Shown here: one piece after another, positions 1 through 10,524 of the stretch
Layout: each line of letters begins with the position of its first letter
How positions within the stretch are numbered: the stretch's first letter is position 1
Source: Daucus carota subsp. sativus
Lineage: Eukaryota > Streptophyta > Magnoliopsida > Apiales > Apiaceae
Assembly: GCF_001625215.2 (NCBI RefSeq)
Contig: NC_030387.2
Location: 4,802,501 to 4,866,500, forward strand
Direction of reading: 5' to 3'
Length of the DNA stretch: 64,000 nucleotides
Program-made: the position numbers and the translations under genes
Notes under the pieces: generated by a model
What the model was told of the DNA's origin: nothing
Databases searched by the model: none
Seen by the model: the letters and a program-made list of their open reading frames with translations, nothing else

Positions 1-1166
1 AAAAACTTCTTTTATTAAGCAGACTTCTCACCCTTAAATTAAGTACAACGATCAATGTCACTAATTCTATCCCATGTTCCTTTGCACTCAATTCAAGGAT
101 GTAGCAACTGCTAAATGATAGAGGGTCCTAGACACATGATTAACATATAATTTATTATAGAGACATCCTGACTGGTAAGAGGTTAGGCACTTTGAGAGGT
201 GAAAAACTTTCAGGTGAATCTCAACTATTTTCATCCACTTAGAACTTCAACATATAAATAATAGTAGTCAAATGACATATTAATATAGAATTCAACAAAT
301 AACAATATATTAAGTGTATATACTTCACGTCGAGATTAAACATACCACATGACCAAACTCATGCAAAAGACTAACTACCTGTGAGAATCGCAATAAACCT
401 AAACAACTGCGGCCAGCATCCTTTTGGAACACAGAGATAAGAAAGGGATATTGGATTCTGAAAATTCTGTTTTCGACCAGGGCAACTTTATGTTAGTGAC
501 GTGAAATCAAAATACAGAGTAGATAGAAATAACTTACATCGTCATTTAGAGCAGGATTCTCCTATTATCTTTGTGATACGTGTCCCCAAGTCCTTCACTG
601 AAAAGCTCGATACTTGGTGCCAAATCAGGAATATCTGGCTTTAATATTTTTCAAAAACAAAGCCTACAAATCAACCTACAAAATCAACCTGAGCAGATAC
701 AACAAAGCATACACTCAATTAATAATACCTGCATCGTTCGTACAACAAATTCGTGAATTGATGCTTATACGTGCGGTTCAGATTCAATAACTCAGGAGCC
801 AAATGGATGTAAACCTGGTTCAAAATCCGTCTGGCAAAAGAACTGCGTTTGAAAACCTATGTTTCAGGGGTGAACGCCGCGGTTAAAGGCATAATAAATG
901 GAGCAGTTTTAGAATTGAATTTGAAAGAGAGGAGCGAGTAAACTACGATAAACTGGAGCGCCTGTTTTTTTTTTCCGGATCCCACGGGAAGTTAAGTGTC
1001 TTATAGATGTTTTCTGAAAGGGGCAGTACCCGTTTTGTCGTGGATGATCCAAGATGCTTAGTAAATTACTTGTAAACCCCTGGGCGGTATTGCTAAAAAT
1101 TGGAAGGAAGGGCAGATGGTGTAATATGAGAGATACTTTGTATTCACAGTTAGAATTATACAAATA
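1..1166. other. Left edge, no confident gene
   Basis: No full gene is visible. Two short stretches on the minus strand look exon-like: about 855-728, which reads ARRILNQVYIHLAPELLN and ends at a good donor (GCAG|GTATT), and about 640-545, which contains PDIPDLAPSIELFSEGLG before a stop. The phases of these two do not join cleanly, so they may be a decayed gene or chance open frames. I do not recognise the peptide. Confidence 0.25.
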
Positions 1167-1175
1167 TAGATATAG

Positions 1176-1406
1176 GGGTGTTGTTCCCTGACAACTGTGT
1201 GTCAGGGAACAGATATCCAACACATGGCTCCCCAGCCGTTGGATAACGATCCAACGGTTGGGGTAAAAGAAAAAAAATTTAAGTGTTCCGCGGTTTTTTT
1301 CCGCGGATTGTCTGTTTCCTGAAGACGTTCCGCGTATATTTTCCGCGGATCCGCGGGACTTTTTCAAGCGGTCCGCGGTAAATATCCGCGGAACTATCAG
1401 ACGAGT
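1176..1406 (+). repeat. Left terminal inverted repeat of the MULE
   Basis: Aligns with the reverse complement of 7173-7371 over its length with small indels. It contains repeated CCGCGG palindromes (around 1290, 1303, 1343, 1350, 1376 and 1388), which are candidate transposase-binding sites, a short inverted repeat GTTCCCTGAC/GTCAGGGAAC at 1181-1210, and the shared block CCTGAAGACGTTCCGCGTAT. Confidence 0.9.
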
Positions 1407-1500
1407 TTTAAACAAAAGAAACCGCTGAAACACACGCATATCAGTTGTATGAGCCATATCAGTTACATTCAAACACAAAAACCACAGCCACCAAAACCCT

Positions 1501-1556
1501 CCTGCGATCTTGCCTGCGATCACATCTTGCCTGCGATCACAAGGTGCCTGCGATCA
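1501..1556 (+). repeat. Subterminal array of CCTGCGATCA
   Basis: Four copies of the motif CCTGCGATC(A/T) occur in about 55 bp just inside the left TIR of the MULE. The array is absent from the right end. It may be a protein-binding array or a simple local amplification. Confidence 0.7.
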
Positions 1557-2689
1557 TCCCCATTTTCTGCTTAATTTTTATCCCTGCATATCAGTTGTTG
1601 TTTTGAGCTTATTTTTGTTTGGTGCTTGAATCTTTAGTTTTAACCATACATTATTTAGGATTGGATGTGTAATGGATTGTTGGATTGTTACTTGATTTAG
1701 GCTTGATACATGTTGTGTAATTCATGTATTCTAGTTCGTATATATTTTTGAGTGCGAAGTGTTTGGTAAAATGCCTCAAAGAAAATATTGGTTTTTTTTG
1801 TTAGTTTTTTGTTAGTTTAGGTATATAATTTTTAACTTTGTTGAGGTGAGACTTGTATCCTCCTAAGACTGACATGTTAATACCTAACAGAAACGTGTTA
1901 TCTAGTAAACGTGTTATCTTTTTCTTAGCACGTCAGTCCAAAAAGAACCGATAGAGGTATGGGGATGAGAATACACAAGGTAGTTGAATATGATGGACAA
2001 TACTTGGAAACACAAGGCCCAACCATCAACTATTGATCAAACTTAAAGAGTTGGTCTAGCAAACATTTTTTTAAAAAAATAAATTTCTCTATGAATGAAT
2101 TAACATATATAACCAGCATATAGTGAAACACAGTGCTCGTATCTGGTTACTCGATAGGAAATAAACAATTTAAGGGAACATAAACACATTGACTGATCAT
2201 TGATTTTGATTGAAGTTCTGTATCCTAGGGTTTATAGAAACAATTGAGATTCAAGTATGTAAGGTCATTTATGATATAATGACATGGTTTTAATTTGATA
2301 TTAAAGATATAATTGCTGAAATAGAATCCAAAATGTTCGAGAGGAACTGAATGATTTATGAACTGTAGTTTTTCTTGACCAGTTACATGTGTTTATCGGT
2401 CATATCACGTCGAACATAATATTTTAGAAGTATTTCCTGTTTCCTCGATGTTATCTTTGTTGGGAAAAAATAATCAAATTTTTTTCTTTATATTTAAACT
2501 GCCTCTTATAAAGTAAAATTGGAAAAACCAACCAAACTTATAAGTTAGAACTATCTGCATATTTGTATTCTGTGGCAGTAAGCTAAGGTAAACCAATTTA
2601 CACCTATTATAATTGCACTTGATTGTTACTAAAAAAGTCTTGTCAAGCGGTGTGATTTGCTGATTTAACTTGCTATCCTTTTTTGAATG

Positions 2690-2880
2690 TAGCATTGTCA
2701 GTATAATTTAATGAATTATTTTAATGAATTTTGGTATATATATATATGTAGCATTGTCAGTATAATTTAATGAATTATTTTAATTTCCCAGCGATATTTT
2801 AATAAATTTTGGTATATATATATATGTGTGCTTGAATTGTGGTATATGTAGGTAGTATATGTAGGTAGTATATGTAGGTA
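2690..2880 (+). repeat. Tandem duplication and GTATATGTAGGTA repeats in the MULE
   Basis: The segment starting TGTAGCATTGTCAGTATAAT at about 2689 is repeated at about 2747, each copy running into a (TA)n tract. It is followed by three adjacent copies of GTATATGTAGGTA at 2842-2880 and a further one near 2962. The region lies in the probable 5' leader or intron of the PMD gene. The remaining 1407-3084 interval shows no coding potential. Confidence 0.7.
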
Positions 2881-3084
2881 GATTGTGATTGTGATTATGG
2901 GATTAGTGCTTTTCCTACAGATATTTTAATGAATATGATCATATAAATGGTTGTGTGGATATAGTATATGTAGGTAGTTTGAATATAGTATAGGTTTTTC
3001 TGCGCTTCTTATGAACTTCTTATGCTTTACTTGAATCTTTTAATTTTATGTTGTCTGATGTTGATTTCATGTTGAATTTTCAGG

Positions 3085-4362
3085 ATGGAAGATATTCTAC
3101 CAGGGCCACTTAGTCAGGAAGTTATCGTAGATAACTCGTATCATGTGAGTGCTGATGTTTGGGATGGTGTTGATCGGGGTCCATTGGAGTGTATATGTGG
3201 CAACCGGTCTATGAGGAGTTGGTTTCTTTCTGATGCTCAGAAGGAAATTCTACATGCTATAGGGCTTGGCGTGTTTGCCAATCCCAAACTTATACTTCAG
3301 ACTGACGCCAGGCTAGTGACTGCTCTTGTTGAGAGGTGGCGTCCGGAGACCAACACATTCTTCATGAGACAGGGGGAGATGACTGTGACCTTGGAGGATG
3401 TTGGTTACATATTGGGGTTGCCTATTCATGGTCGGCCTTTAGTGGGAGATGCTATTGACAACCAGAAGGACTATTTTCCGAGAACTGGTTTGAGGAGTTG
3501 TCGACAGCTGACGTGGAGTTGGCTCATACTAGGGGCAGGGAGAGGTACACATGGTTGTTTGAGACGTACGGGAGAGATGATCCTGGTCCTGATCCAGAGC
3601 GGATTGCCATCCACACGCAGGCTTATTTGTTCGTTGTTGTAGGTGCTGTTCTTTTTCCTACTACTAGTAGGAATGTGGTGCATCCCCGATATCTCTGCCA
3701 TCTTCGCAGACTGAGGGAGGTTCCTACATGGTCTTGGGGTTCGGCAGTGCTGTCTTACTTGTACAGGGGGTTGTATCACGCCACACAGAAGGAGGCCAAA
3801 AAGATATCATGTTGTGTGTGGTTGCTGATGCTATGGTCTTATGAGAGGTTCCAGATTGGTAAGGGACCTATTCCCGATGAGAGCAGGGACTCCTATCCGG
3901 TAGCTGAGTTCTGGGCTATGCCTGACGAGGATGAGGAAGAGGACGAGGGTAAGGGGAAGCAGGGGAAGGTGGAGGGCAAGGGGAAGGGAAAGGAAGAGGC
4001 GAAGGGAAAGGGGAAGGGGAAGGGAAAGGAAGAGGTCAAGGGTAGGGGGAAGGGGAAGGGGTAAGGGGAAGGGGAAGGAGATTGAGAAAGAGGAGGAGAT
4101 TGAGGAGCAGGGCTGGATTGTGGGTGGGAAGAGGAAACGGGTTAGGCGTGACAGTAGATTGGCGCCTCATCATTGCTTGCCACATTACAAGGGCGAGTTT
4201 GATGGAGTAGCATCAGACGTACTGAGTTGGACACCCTATTCCCATTTTCATGAGATGGAAGCGGATTCGGATGGGGATCATGACATATCTGCAGCGGATT
4301 GGGAGGCTCGTTATACTTCATTAATTCGTCAAGATGACGGCATGCTTCCTCCAACTCACTGA
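3085..4362 (+). pseudogene. Plant mobile domain (PMD, MAIN-like) protein, frameshifted
   Basis: The first frame (3085 to about 3475) encodes the conserved N-terminal half of a plant mobile domain (Pfam PMD, the domain of MAIN and MAIL1). Visible motifs are ALVERWRPETNTFF, the GEMTVTLEDV block and LGLPIHGRPL. Around 3475 the homologous reading moves to another frame (STADVELAHTRGRERYTWL onward to 4064), which continues the PMD fold and ends in a Lys/Gly/Glu-rich tail made by GGGGAA-type repeats. After those repeats the original frame again gives a protein-like C terminus to 4362. Two frame changes are therefore needed. A splice acceptor (TTTTCAG) lies one base before the ATG, so there is probably a 5' leader intron. 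MAIN/MAIL1 proteins are nuclear and act with PP7L in silencing and gene expression. Here the gene lies inside a MULE, convergent with its transposase. Confidence 0.85.
3940..4085 (+). repeat. GGGGAA/GGGAAAGGAAGAG low-complexity purine tract
   Basis: An irregular purine repeat inside the PMD gene, encoding Gly-Lys-rich sequence in one frame and Arg-Gly-rich sequence in another. Its expansion or contraction probably caused the second frame change of the gene. Confidence 0.8.
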
Positions 4363-4475
4363 AGGTAGGTGAATCTAGCATTTCATCCGAATCCGAGAAT
4401 GAATTGCTTACGTGTGACACTGAGTCATTATCCGAAGCGTCAGTCATTTTACCTACAAATTCAACAATGAACAAG

Positions 4476-7025
4476 TTAGTTACTACGAAGAACATATAAA
4501 CCACAAATAAAACATAAGGGATTTCTAATTACAATTGGGTAGTTGAAGCTTTTGTTAAATGATCTTGCTTTTTTTTTCGGACACGTTCTAACACCATGTC
4601 CCAACATAGTGCAATAGCGACATTTTCTTTTTGCTTTTGTAAGTTCCTCAAGGGGACTTTTATGACGGTGCTCTTTTTTCCACCCCTTCGTTTTCGACAC
4701 CAAGAGGTCAAGGATACTCTCATGAAACTTTTCACCGCTTCCTTGTGTTGTTTGTGTATTGAATTCACCTCCTTCACGTTCTACCCCGTCAACGGGCATT
4801 TTCTCAATAATCTTCGTTTCTCGATTAATAACCCCAACGGCATATTCATACCGCTCTTTCGACGCCATGCAACTATGACTAAAAGCCATGGTAAGTAAGG
4901 TCATGTGGTTAAATCTTTCCGTGGGAGTCAACTCATGAGATGGTGATTCAACTTCAGATGTTTGATATGGCAACACGCCATCAACTCTATTGGCATCCCT
5001 TGTCCAACGCTGTTTCACAAAATGTTCCGGTAGTTCCGCCACACACCTCTTCGTCAACACGGCAATAATGTGACGGCATGACATGCCAACATGGTCATAC
5101 ATTCTACAAATGCATGAACCCCATAATGACGCCTTGTTGAATGATACAAGATACGTGGTTCTCTGAGATGCACCCGTCAACGGTCTATAACATTTGTAGA
5201 ATGTGTCTTCAACATCTTCCAAGGACCGATCTCTATCTTTCTCCACGAAGTACTAATTTGCTTCAACCAATTGTTCTTGAAATCTTCGAAACATTTTTTT
5301 GGTATAAATGGAAGCCGCGTGGTGCTCCAAGGTGGTTTTCATTTGCATGCAACGACTTCTATGATACGTCTTGTAATCCTCGTCTTTCTCACGCATAATT
5401 TGCCTCTCCAAAGCTTTTTGTGCACCCTCAACAAAATCCTTCAAACCGGTGCAAGAACCAACATAGGCATCAAAAAAGGCATTCATTCCTTCACTTCTTG
5501 ATGTGGTTTTCTGACACGCAGAAAAAGTGTTTTTTTTGTGTAAGCCTCGACCCACTTATGCTTCAAAGCATATAACCCTTGAAGCCATGTATTGCCTTCC
5601 AAATTGTATTTCAAAATCAAAGCCTTCCACCGATCCTCAAACACAACTTCAGTCAAAGAGTGATAGATGCAATTGTTGAAATCAAATTTAAACCCTTCCT
5701 TTGAGTAATATGTTGCAAGTTTCTCTGGGAATTTGTTGCTAATGTGCCATGAGCATAACAAATGTGAGGTATTCGGTAGTTGTGATTCAATAGCCGCGGC
5801 CATGGCTTGATCTTGATCGGTTATGATAGCTAGGGGTTCTTTGCCTTCCATTGCCTCTAGCCAAGTACTCAAAACCCACTCAAAAGTTGTCTTCAATTCA
5901 TCCCGCACGAGTGCAAAACCAAAAAGTATTGATTGATAGTGATGGTTGACTCCGGTGAAAGGCACAAACGGCATAGCATATCTATTAGTTCGATATGTTG
6001 TGTCAAATGCAACCACATCACCCAAATTTCTATAGGCCATCATAGAGCGGGGATCGACCCATACAAGACACTTCAATCTTTGTTCGTCATCAAGGAGAGT
6101 CTTGATGAAAAACTTACCGCCACTCTCTTCTTTCAAACGATACAACAAATCCAAACTGGCTTGAGCATCGTTTACTCCCATGTTGTCCTTTCTAAAATCG
6201 CGCACGACATTTCTTAAATGTTGGCTATTAAAACCTACTTGTTCCGCTCCTCCGTGCATTTGACCAAAAATATTCATTTGTTGTCTTGGTGGGACAACTC
6301 ATCTCCCGTCTTATTAAATTTTTTTGAGCCGCGGTCACATGTCTCTCCCGTCTTATCAAACTCATCTTAGAAGGAGTAACAACTTCGTGATTGTGTTCCA
6401 ATTCCAAAGAGGTTATCTCCCAATGACTTGATTTTTTCTTATTAACCACGTACATTCTAACTTTGCAACCACTTCTAAGAAGCACATCTCTACGCCGTTT
6501 GCCCTTAACACTTCCAACACTACCAATCAATATTTCTTCGTCCTCAACAAGGTTTTTCCCACGTTTTTCTCCTGCTAAATTACAGACGTACATTCGACCA
6601 TATATGGATTTATCATTGACTCGCCTCTGCGTGTTTTGTATCTTAATTGCAAAACCATGGTTTAAAGCATACGCCCTAAATAAATTTTCCGCCCTTTGTA
6701 AATTAGCAAATTTTTGATTCAAGCAACGGATACTAATCTGCTCATCTTCGTCAACAATATTATCACTACTATCATGCAAATTATCACTACTTTCATGCAT
6801 ACTACCTCTATTCTCATGCAATTTCTCTTCTTCATCTAATTGTTCACTACAAAAATACTCCTCACCATCACTATCAACATTAACATACTCAATATTATCT
6901 CTATCATTACCACATTTACCATCATCATCATGTACATCAACATAATCACTTTTTTTTAAACCTTTTCTACCTTCAAATCTTGCAAACATCTTATCCATTA
7001 CAACACAACAAAATAAGAACAACAC
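4476..7025 (-). pseudogene. FAR1/FHY3-type Mutator transposase, broken
   Basis: Read on the minus strand, domains occur in the family order: an acidic N terminus; a FAR1 DNA-binding zinc-finger domain (about 6700-6330, from NLFRAYALNHGFAIKI to LELEHNHEV); a MULE transposase core (about 6060-5560, with DVVAFDTTYRTN for the first Asp, AIITDQDQAM for the second, and the CSWHI block); a SWIM zinc finger (CICRMYDHVGMSCRH, near 5115-5060); and a C-terminal CCHC knuckle (CRYCTMLGHGVRTC, near 4625). The protein would be about 840 residues. There are three breaks: a frameshift near 6295, a frameshift at the T8 run 5530-5537, and an in-frame TAG at 5253-5255. The two frameshifts could be sequence errors; the stop is a substitution. 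The product would have bound the TIRs and cut the element out. Confidence 0.9.
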
Positions 7026-7172
7026 ACCACTACAAATGGAGCTTACCCAAGGGAAGGATGGATCTTGGAAGAGAGAAATGAAGCAATTCTGCTGCTCAAA
7101 ATGCTGAAATGAAGATATTTTTCGAACTGAAATGTTGAAATTATCACATCTAGGTTATAAATGATCAACTGC

Positions 7173-7371
7173 ACCCGTCTGATAGTTCCGCGGATATTTA
7201 CCGCGAACCGCTTGAAAAAGTCTCGCGGAAAATATACGCGGAACGTCTTCAGGAAACAGGCAATCCGCGGAAAAAAAACCACGGAACACTTAATTTTTTT
7301 TTTTTACCCGGCTGAGAAGCCATGTGTTGGGTAACGGTTCCGTGACACATAGTTTTCAGGGAACAGCATCC
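7173..7371 (-). repeat. Right terminal inverted repeat of the MULE
   Basis: About 199 bp, inverted relative to 1176-1406. It lies about 150 bp upstream of the transposase start on the minus strand, so it probably also contains the transposase promoter, as in other MULEs. Confidence 0.9.
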
Positions 7372-7382
7372 TAGATATAGAT

Positions 7383-8495
7383 CAGTGGCGGAACCAGGAG
7401 TAAAAGTTAGGGGGGGCTGAAATATTTTTTCATCTATACTTGCATAAATAGCTTGCTCGATATATATCATCATACTATCATTCAGTCATGCATCTCCCAT
7501 CCTATCACGCTAATAAGTCTTGATCGTTTTATAGCTGAAAAAGCTCTCTCAACAATAGCAATGACAACGGGTAAAACTAGAGCTAACTCAACCAGAAGAT
7601 AAACTAAGAGATAAGCAGTGTGTCTGTGTGTCTTAACCGTCATGACAGAAAGATTTCCTATACTTCGAAATCCAGATTAATCTTTATCCGCTCTCACATC
7701 ATAGATAAACTTGTCTAACTCATTTGATAACAACTCCAGGTCTAGTAATTAAAGAGATATCCTTTGGATAAAATTGTGTAAGGCAGAAAATTAATTCCTA
7801 GGATCCAAAGAGCAAATATAACGTAGTAGCTCTATGTTTCCTTCTGTAAAACGGTTATCCATCTCTTGGGAAATAAGATCAATAAACTGTTAAATAAAAA
7901 GGTAATTAGTAAACAAGTTTTATAACACTGAACATCTTCTAAAAATGTCTCCCTTTCTCTCTTAATAGCTGCAATTTAATTTTCATACTTCGAACCATTG
8001 TCATAGTATATATAATATTTCAAGTTCTTTGTTGTAAAGCTTATGACAAATCATTAGTAATTGCGAAGAAAACTTTCATCAAAAGAACTCATTGAGTTAA
8101 GGTAGTGTCAATGTATGCGTATGACTTATGAGAGCATGTCCAAAAAATTCTTCATATGGGCTCTTTAGCCTAAATTTGAAGAATATGGAGATGAAATGAA
8201 CTCCAACAAACTCCTAGCAGATATAGATAGAGAGCACATGTAGGGAATATTGTTGGAGATATTGTGTAATTTACTTCTTAAATAGTTAAGAGTTGATTGT
8301 TTATATTATTTTTAGAGAAAAGTTAAGGAGTTTGTATAAAATACTTCTCTATGACATTTATAATTCAGCGGGGGCTAAAAAAAACTATACTGGCATCACA
8401 CTAATTCAGCGGGAGCTGAAAAAAAAATATACATTGTTTTTTCGAGATTATGGGGGGCTCTAGCATCCCCTAGCCCCCCTCTGGTTCCGCCACTG
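7383..8495. mobile_element. Non-autonomous hAT element (Tip100-like ends)
   Basis: A 1113-bp element with ends CAGTGGCGGAACCAG in inverted orientation and an exact 8-bp target duplication ATATAGAT (7375-7382 and 8496-8503), both diagnostic of hAT transposons. It has no transposase ORF. Near the right end two AATTCAGCGGG(G/A)GCT motifs flank AT-rich DNA. Its left target duplication overlaps the right target duplication of the adjacent MULE. Confidence 0.9.
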
Positions 8496-8518
8496 ATATA
8501 GATATTGATTGATTGATA

Positions 8519-8947
8519 GAACAAAGTTCCATGTAGTCCACATATTTACCGTAGTACCGTAGACCACGTATGTTCTGCAACTATATAATGGTATAAAAAC
8601 ATTGCAAAATGTGTTATTTTGCAAATCATGTTCTATAAACATCATTATTTTGTTAAAAAATTCGACAATCCTAAACTTTCTACAAGTTAAATAGTGAAAA
8701 ACACATTTTTCTGCAAAACATGTTAAGTTTGCAGAACATATTTACATATTACAGAACATATGTGTTCTACTTGTCGAACACAAATGATTTTCAATATTTT
8801 TCATGAAATAGTGATATTTATAGAATGTATTTTACAAAATAACAAGTTTCATACATTTTGCAATGTTTTTATATTATTATATAGTTGCAGAACATATTGT
8901 GCTCTACGGTACTGCAGTAAATATGTGGACTACATGGAACTTAACTC
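8519..8947. mobile_element. Foldback MITE, probably Mutator type
   Basis: A 429-bp palindromic element whose two arms share GTTCCATGTAGTCCACATAT and continue as imperfect inverted repeats for about 90 bp (TGTTCTGCAACTATATAAT, AAAAACATTGCAAAATG). The 10-bp sequence TTGATTGATA occurs directly on each side (8509-8518 and 8948-8957), fitting a Mutator-type target duplication. The exact outermost bases of the TIR are less certain because they match imperfectly. Confidence 0.75.
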
Positions 8948-8999
8948 TTGATTGATAACATTTTTATAATATCAAATAATGCCATGCGTTCCGACTTCC

Positions 9000-10500
9000 C
9001 AGTTTCCCTAACTCGATTTATAAGTGACTCCATCAGTTCCTTCCTCGTTCAACCGTCGCATTTTGTTACTGCAAGGTGATTTTATTCAACTTGCTTACAT
9101 ATCTGCATTTGTTCCATAATTCAAACTGTAATATTATCACCACTGATCTTTCTTGATAAAAATTGAAACTTTTTATGATCATTGTGAAGTAATCAGAGTT
9201 TATGCATCTAGGTTGTTGTGATTCAGGGTTTATTTGTGATTTTTTTTTATTTTCTTGATCGTTAGCTGTTGATGCCTAATTAGATGTTTTTAACATGTAG
9301 CATTTGTTAATTATGTGTGTTTCTTGAAATTCATTTGCTTTGAGTGATGAAAATGATGTTCACTTTTTCAAGGTTAGGAGAGTTGTCAGAAATTATATTT
9401 ATTGATTTAAGATTATTCGTGTAATTTTCATTTTGGTGGTGTTGATTCTTTGTTTGGAATATGTTTGATAAACGAAAAAAAGATGCATTTAGGGTCTGAT
9501 TTTGGTCGAGGCCTGTTTTACAATTTATACCATTGATGGCGAAAATGAGCTATAAGAGATGTGGTTAGGGGGTGGGAATTTGGAGCTTGTTGAGTTTTCA
9601 GGCAGTACTGGATGTTATTATTTTTAAGTTTTCGGCAAAAAGATATAGTATATTTCTGCACTTGATTCTATACTTGTTGTTAAAAGTAATAAATTTGTAA
9701 ATAAAAGAGAAGTTAAGATAGTTTGTAGCAAAGACTTACTGTAGTATTGTGGGCAAGGATCTTTAAAAACATGATCTGCTTATTATCCGGTCATATTTCT
9801 TCCTTATTTTGTCCAAAGGTAGAATAGTCTTCCTCTAATCTTGGAAACCTTATTAATATTAAATAATCTTTAATATTTATATGGATATACTGACAGTAAT
9901 CAATAATTATTTCACATTAATTCATCATCTAGATAATTTAGAGACACTTGTAAAAAGAAATTGCCCTTTCCAGCTTCCACTACCGCATATTGGCTATAAC
10001 ATGATTCCGCTCCCTAGAGCTTTTAGTTATTATTTATTAATATGAAAAGATATAGTTGTTACATGTCACTTTTGTAGCAGTGAGGACTTCAGTATAGAAG
10101 CATACGCCTTTCGTCCAATCAACTATTTTTTTTTCATTTCACACTTTTCCTGTTACCTTTTAAATCAAATATACGTTCTTGAGCACCTTCTTCGTTTTTC
10201 TCAAAAAGATTTAGTGATTATATTGGGAGTATAGAGAGTACATCATATTACCTTGTATAAACATTACCTCATATTCATATTAATGTCTTGTGCATTTTGT
10301 ATTTAAAATGTAATATGTTTTTGTTCTGTATAGAAGGACTTACTTTTAACAGAATACTAGGCTATCAGTTTCCACTGTTTAAATTGGTATATATTCATGT
10401 GTATAATATTTGTAAATCTATCGTTTTTATAAGAAATTCTCACCGTTTCTATCGATCTTTGTTGCAATATTTATATTTATAAGTTTCCCCGCTATTCTAG
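9000..10500 (+). other. Probable 5' leader exon and long leader intron of the J-domain gene
   Basis: A pyrimidine-rich stretch ends in a donor-like GCAAG|GTGATT (exon end 9075). No coding frame follows until an acceptor TATTCTAG at 10493-10500. A 1.4-kb intron in the 5' untranslated region is the simplest reading. The interval is AT-rich with no other gene seen. Confidence 0.5.
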
Positions 10501-10524
10501 TTGCAAGTGAATGAAACCATTGTC

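Larger units (their letters stand above)
1176..7371. mobile_element. Mutator-like transposon (MULE) carrying FAR1-type transposase and PMD gene
   Basis: A 6196-bp element bounded by long terminal inverted repeats, left 1176-1406 and right 7173-7371. They share the ends GGGTGTTGTTCCCTGA and GGATGCTGTTCCCTGA and several TTCCGCGG blocks. It is flanked by an exact 9-bp target duplication TAGATATAG (1167-1175 and 7372-7380), the length expected for Mutator elements. Inside are two convergent genes: a PMD-domain gene on the plus strand and a FAR1/MuDR-type transposase on the minus strand, about 110 bp apart at their 3' ends. The left TIR is longer because it has extra segments, including a short GTTGGAT/ATCCAAC inverted repeat. 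Both genes carry frame breaks, so this copy is probably not autonomous now, but its ends and target duplication are intact enough to be mobilised by another copy. Confidence 0.93.

Noticed and set aside
909-1523. A 204-codon minus-strand open frame across the left MULE TIR
   Set aside because: It crosses the host-transposon boundary and the GC-rich TIR; composition, not coding, explains the openness.
4596-4898. Plus-strand open frames antisense to the transposase (also 5141-5501, 5933-6217, 6463-6717)
   Set aside because: They are mirror frames of the conserved transposase domains and have no similarity of their own.
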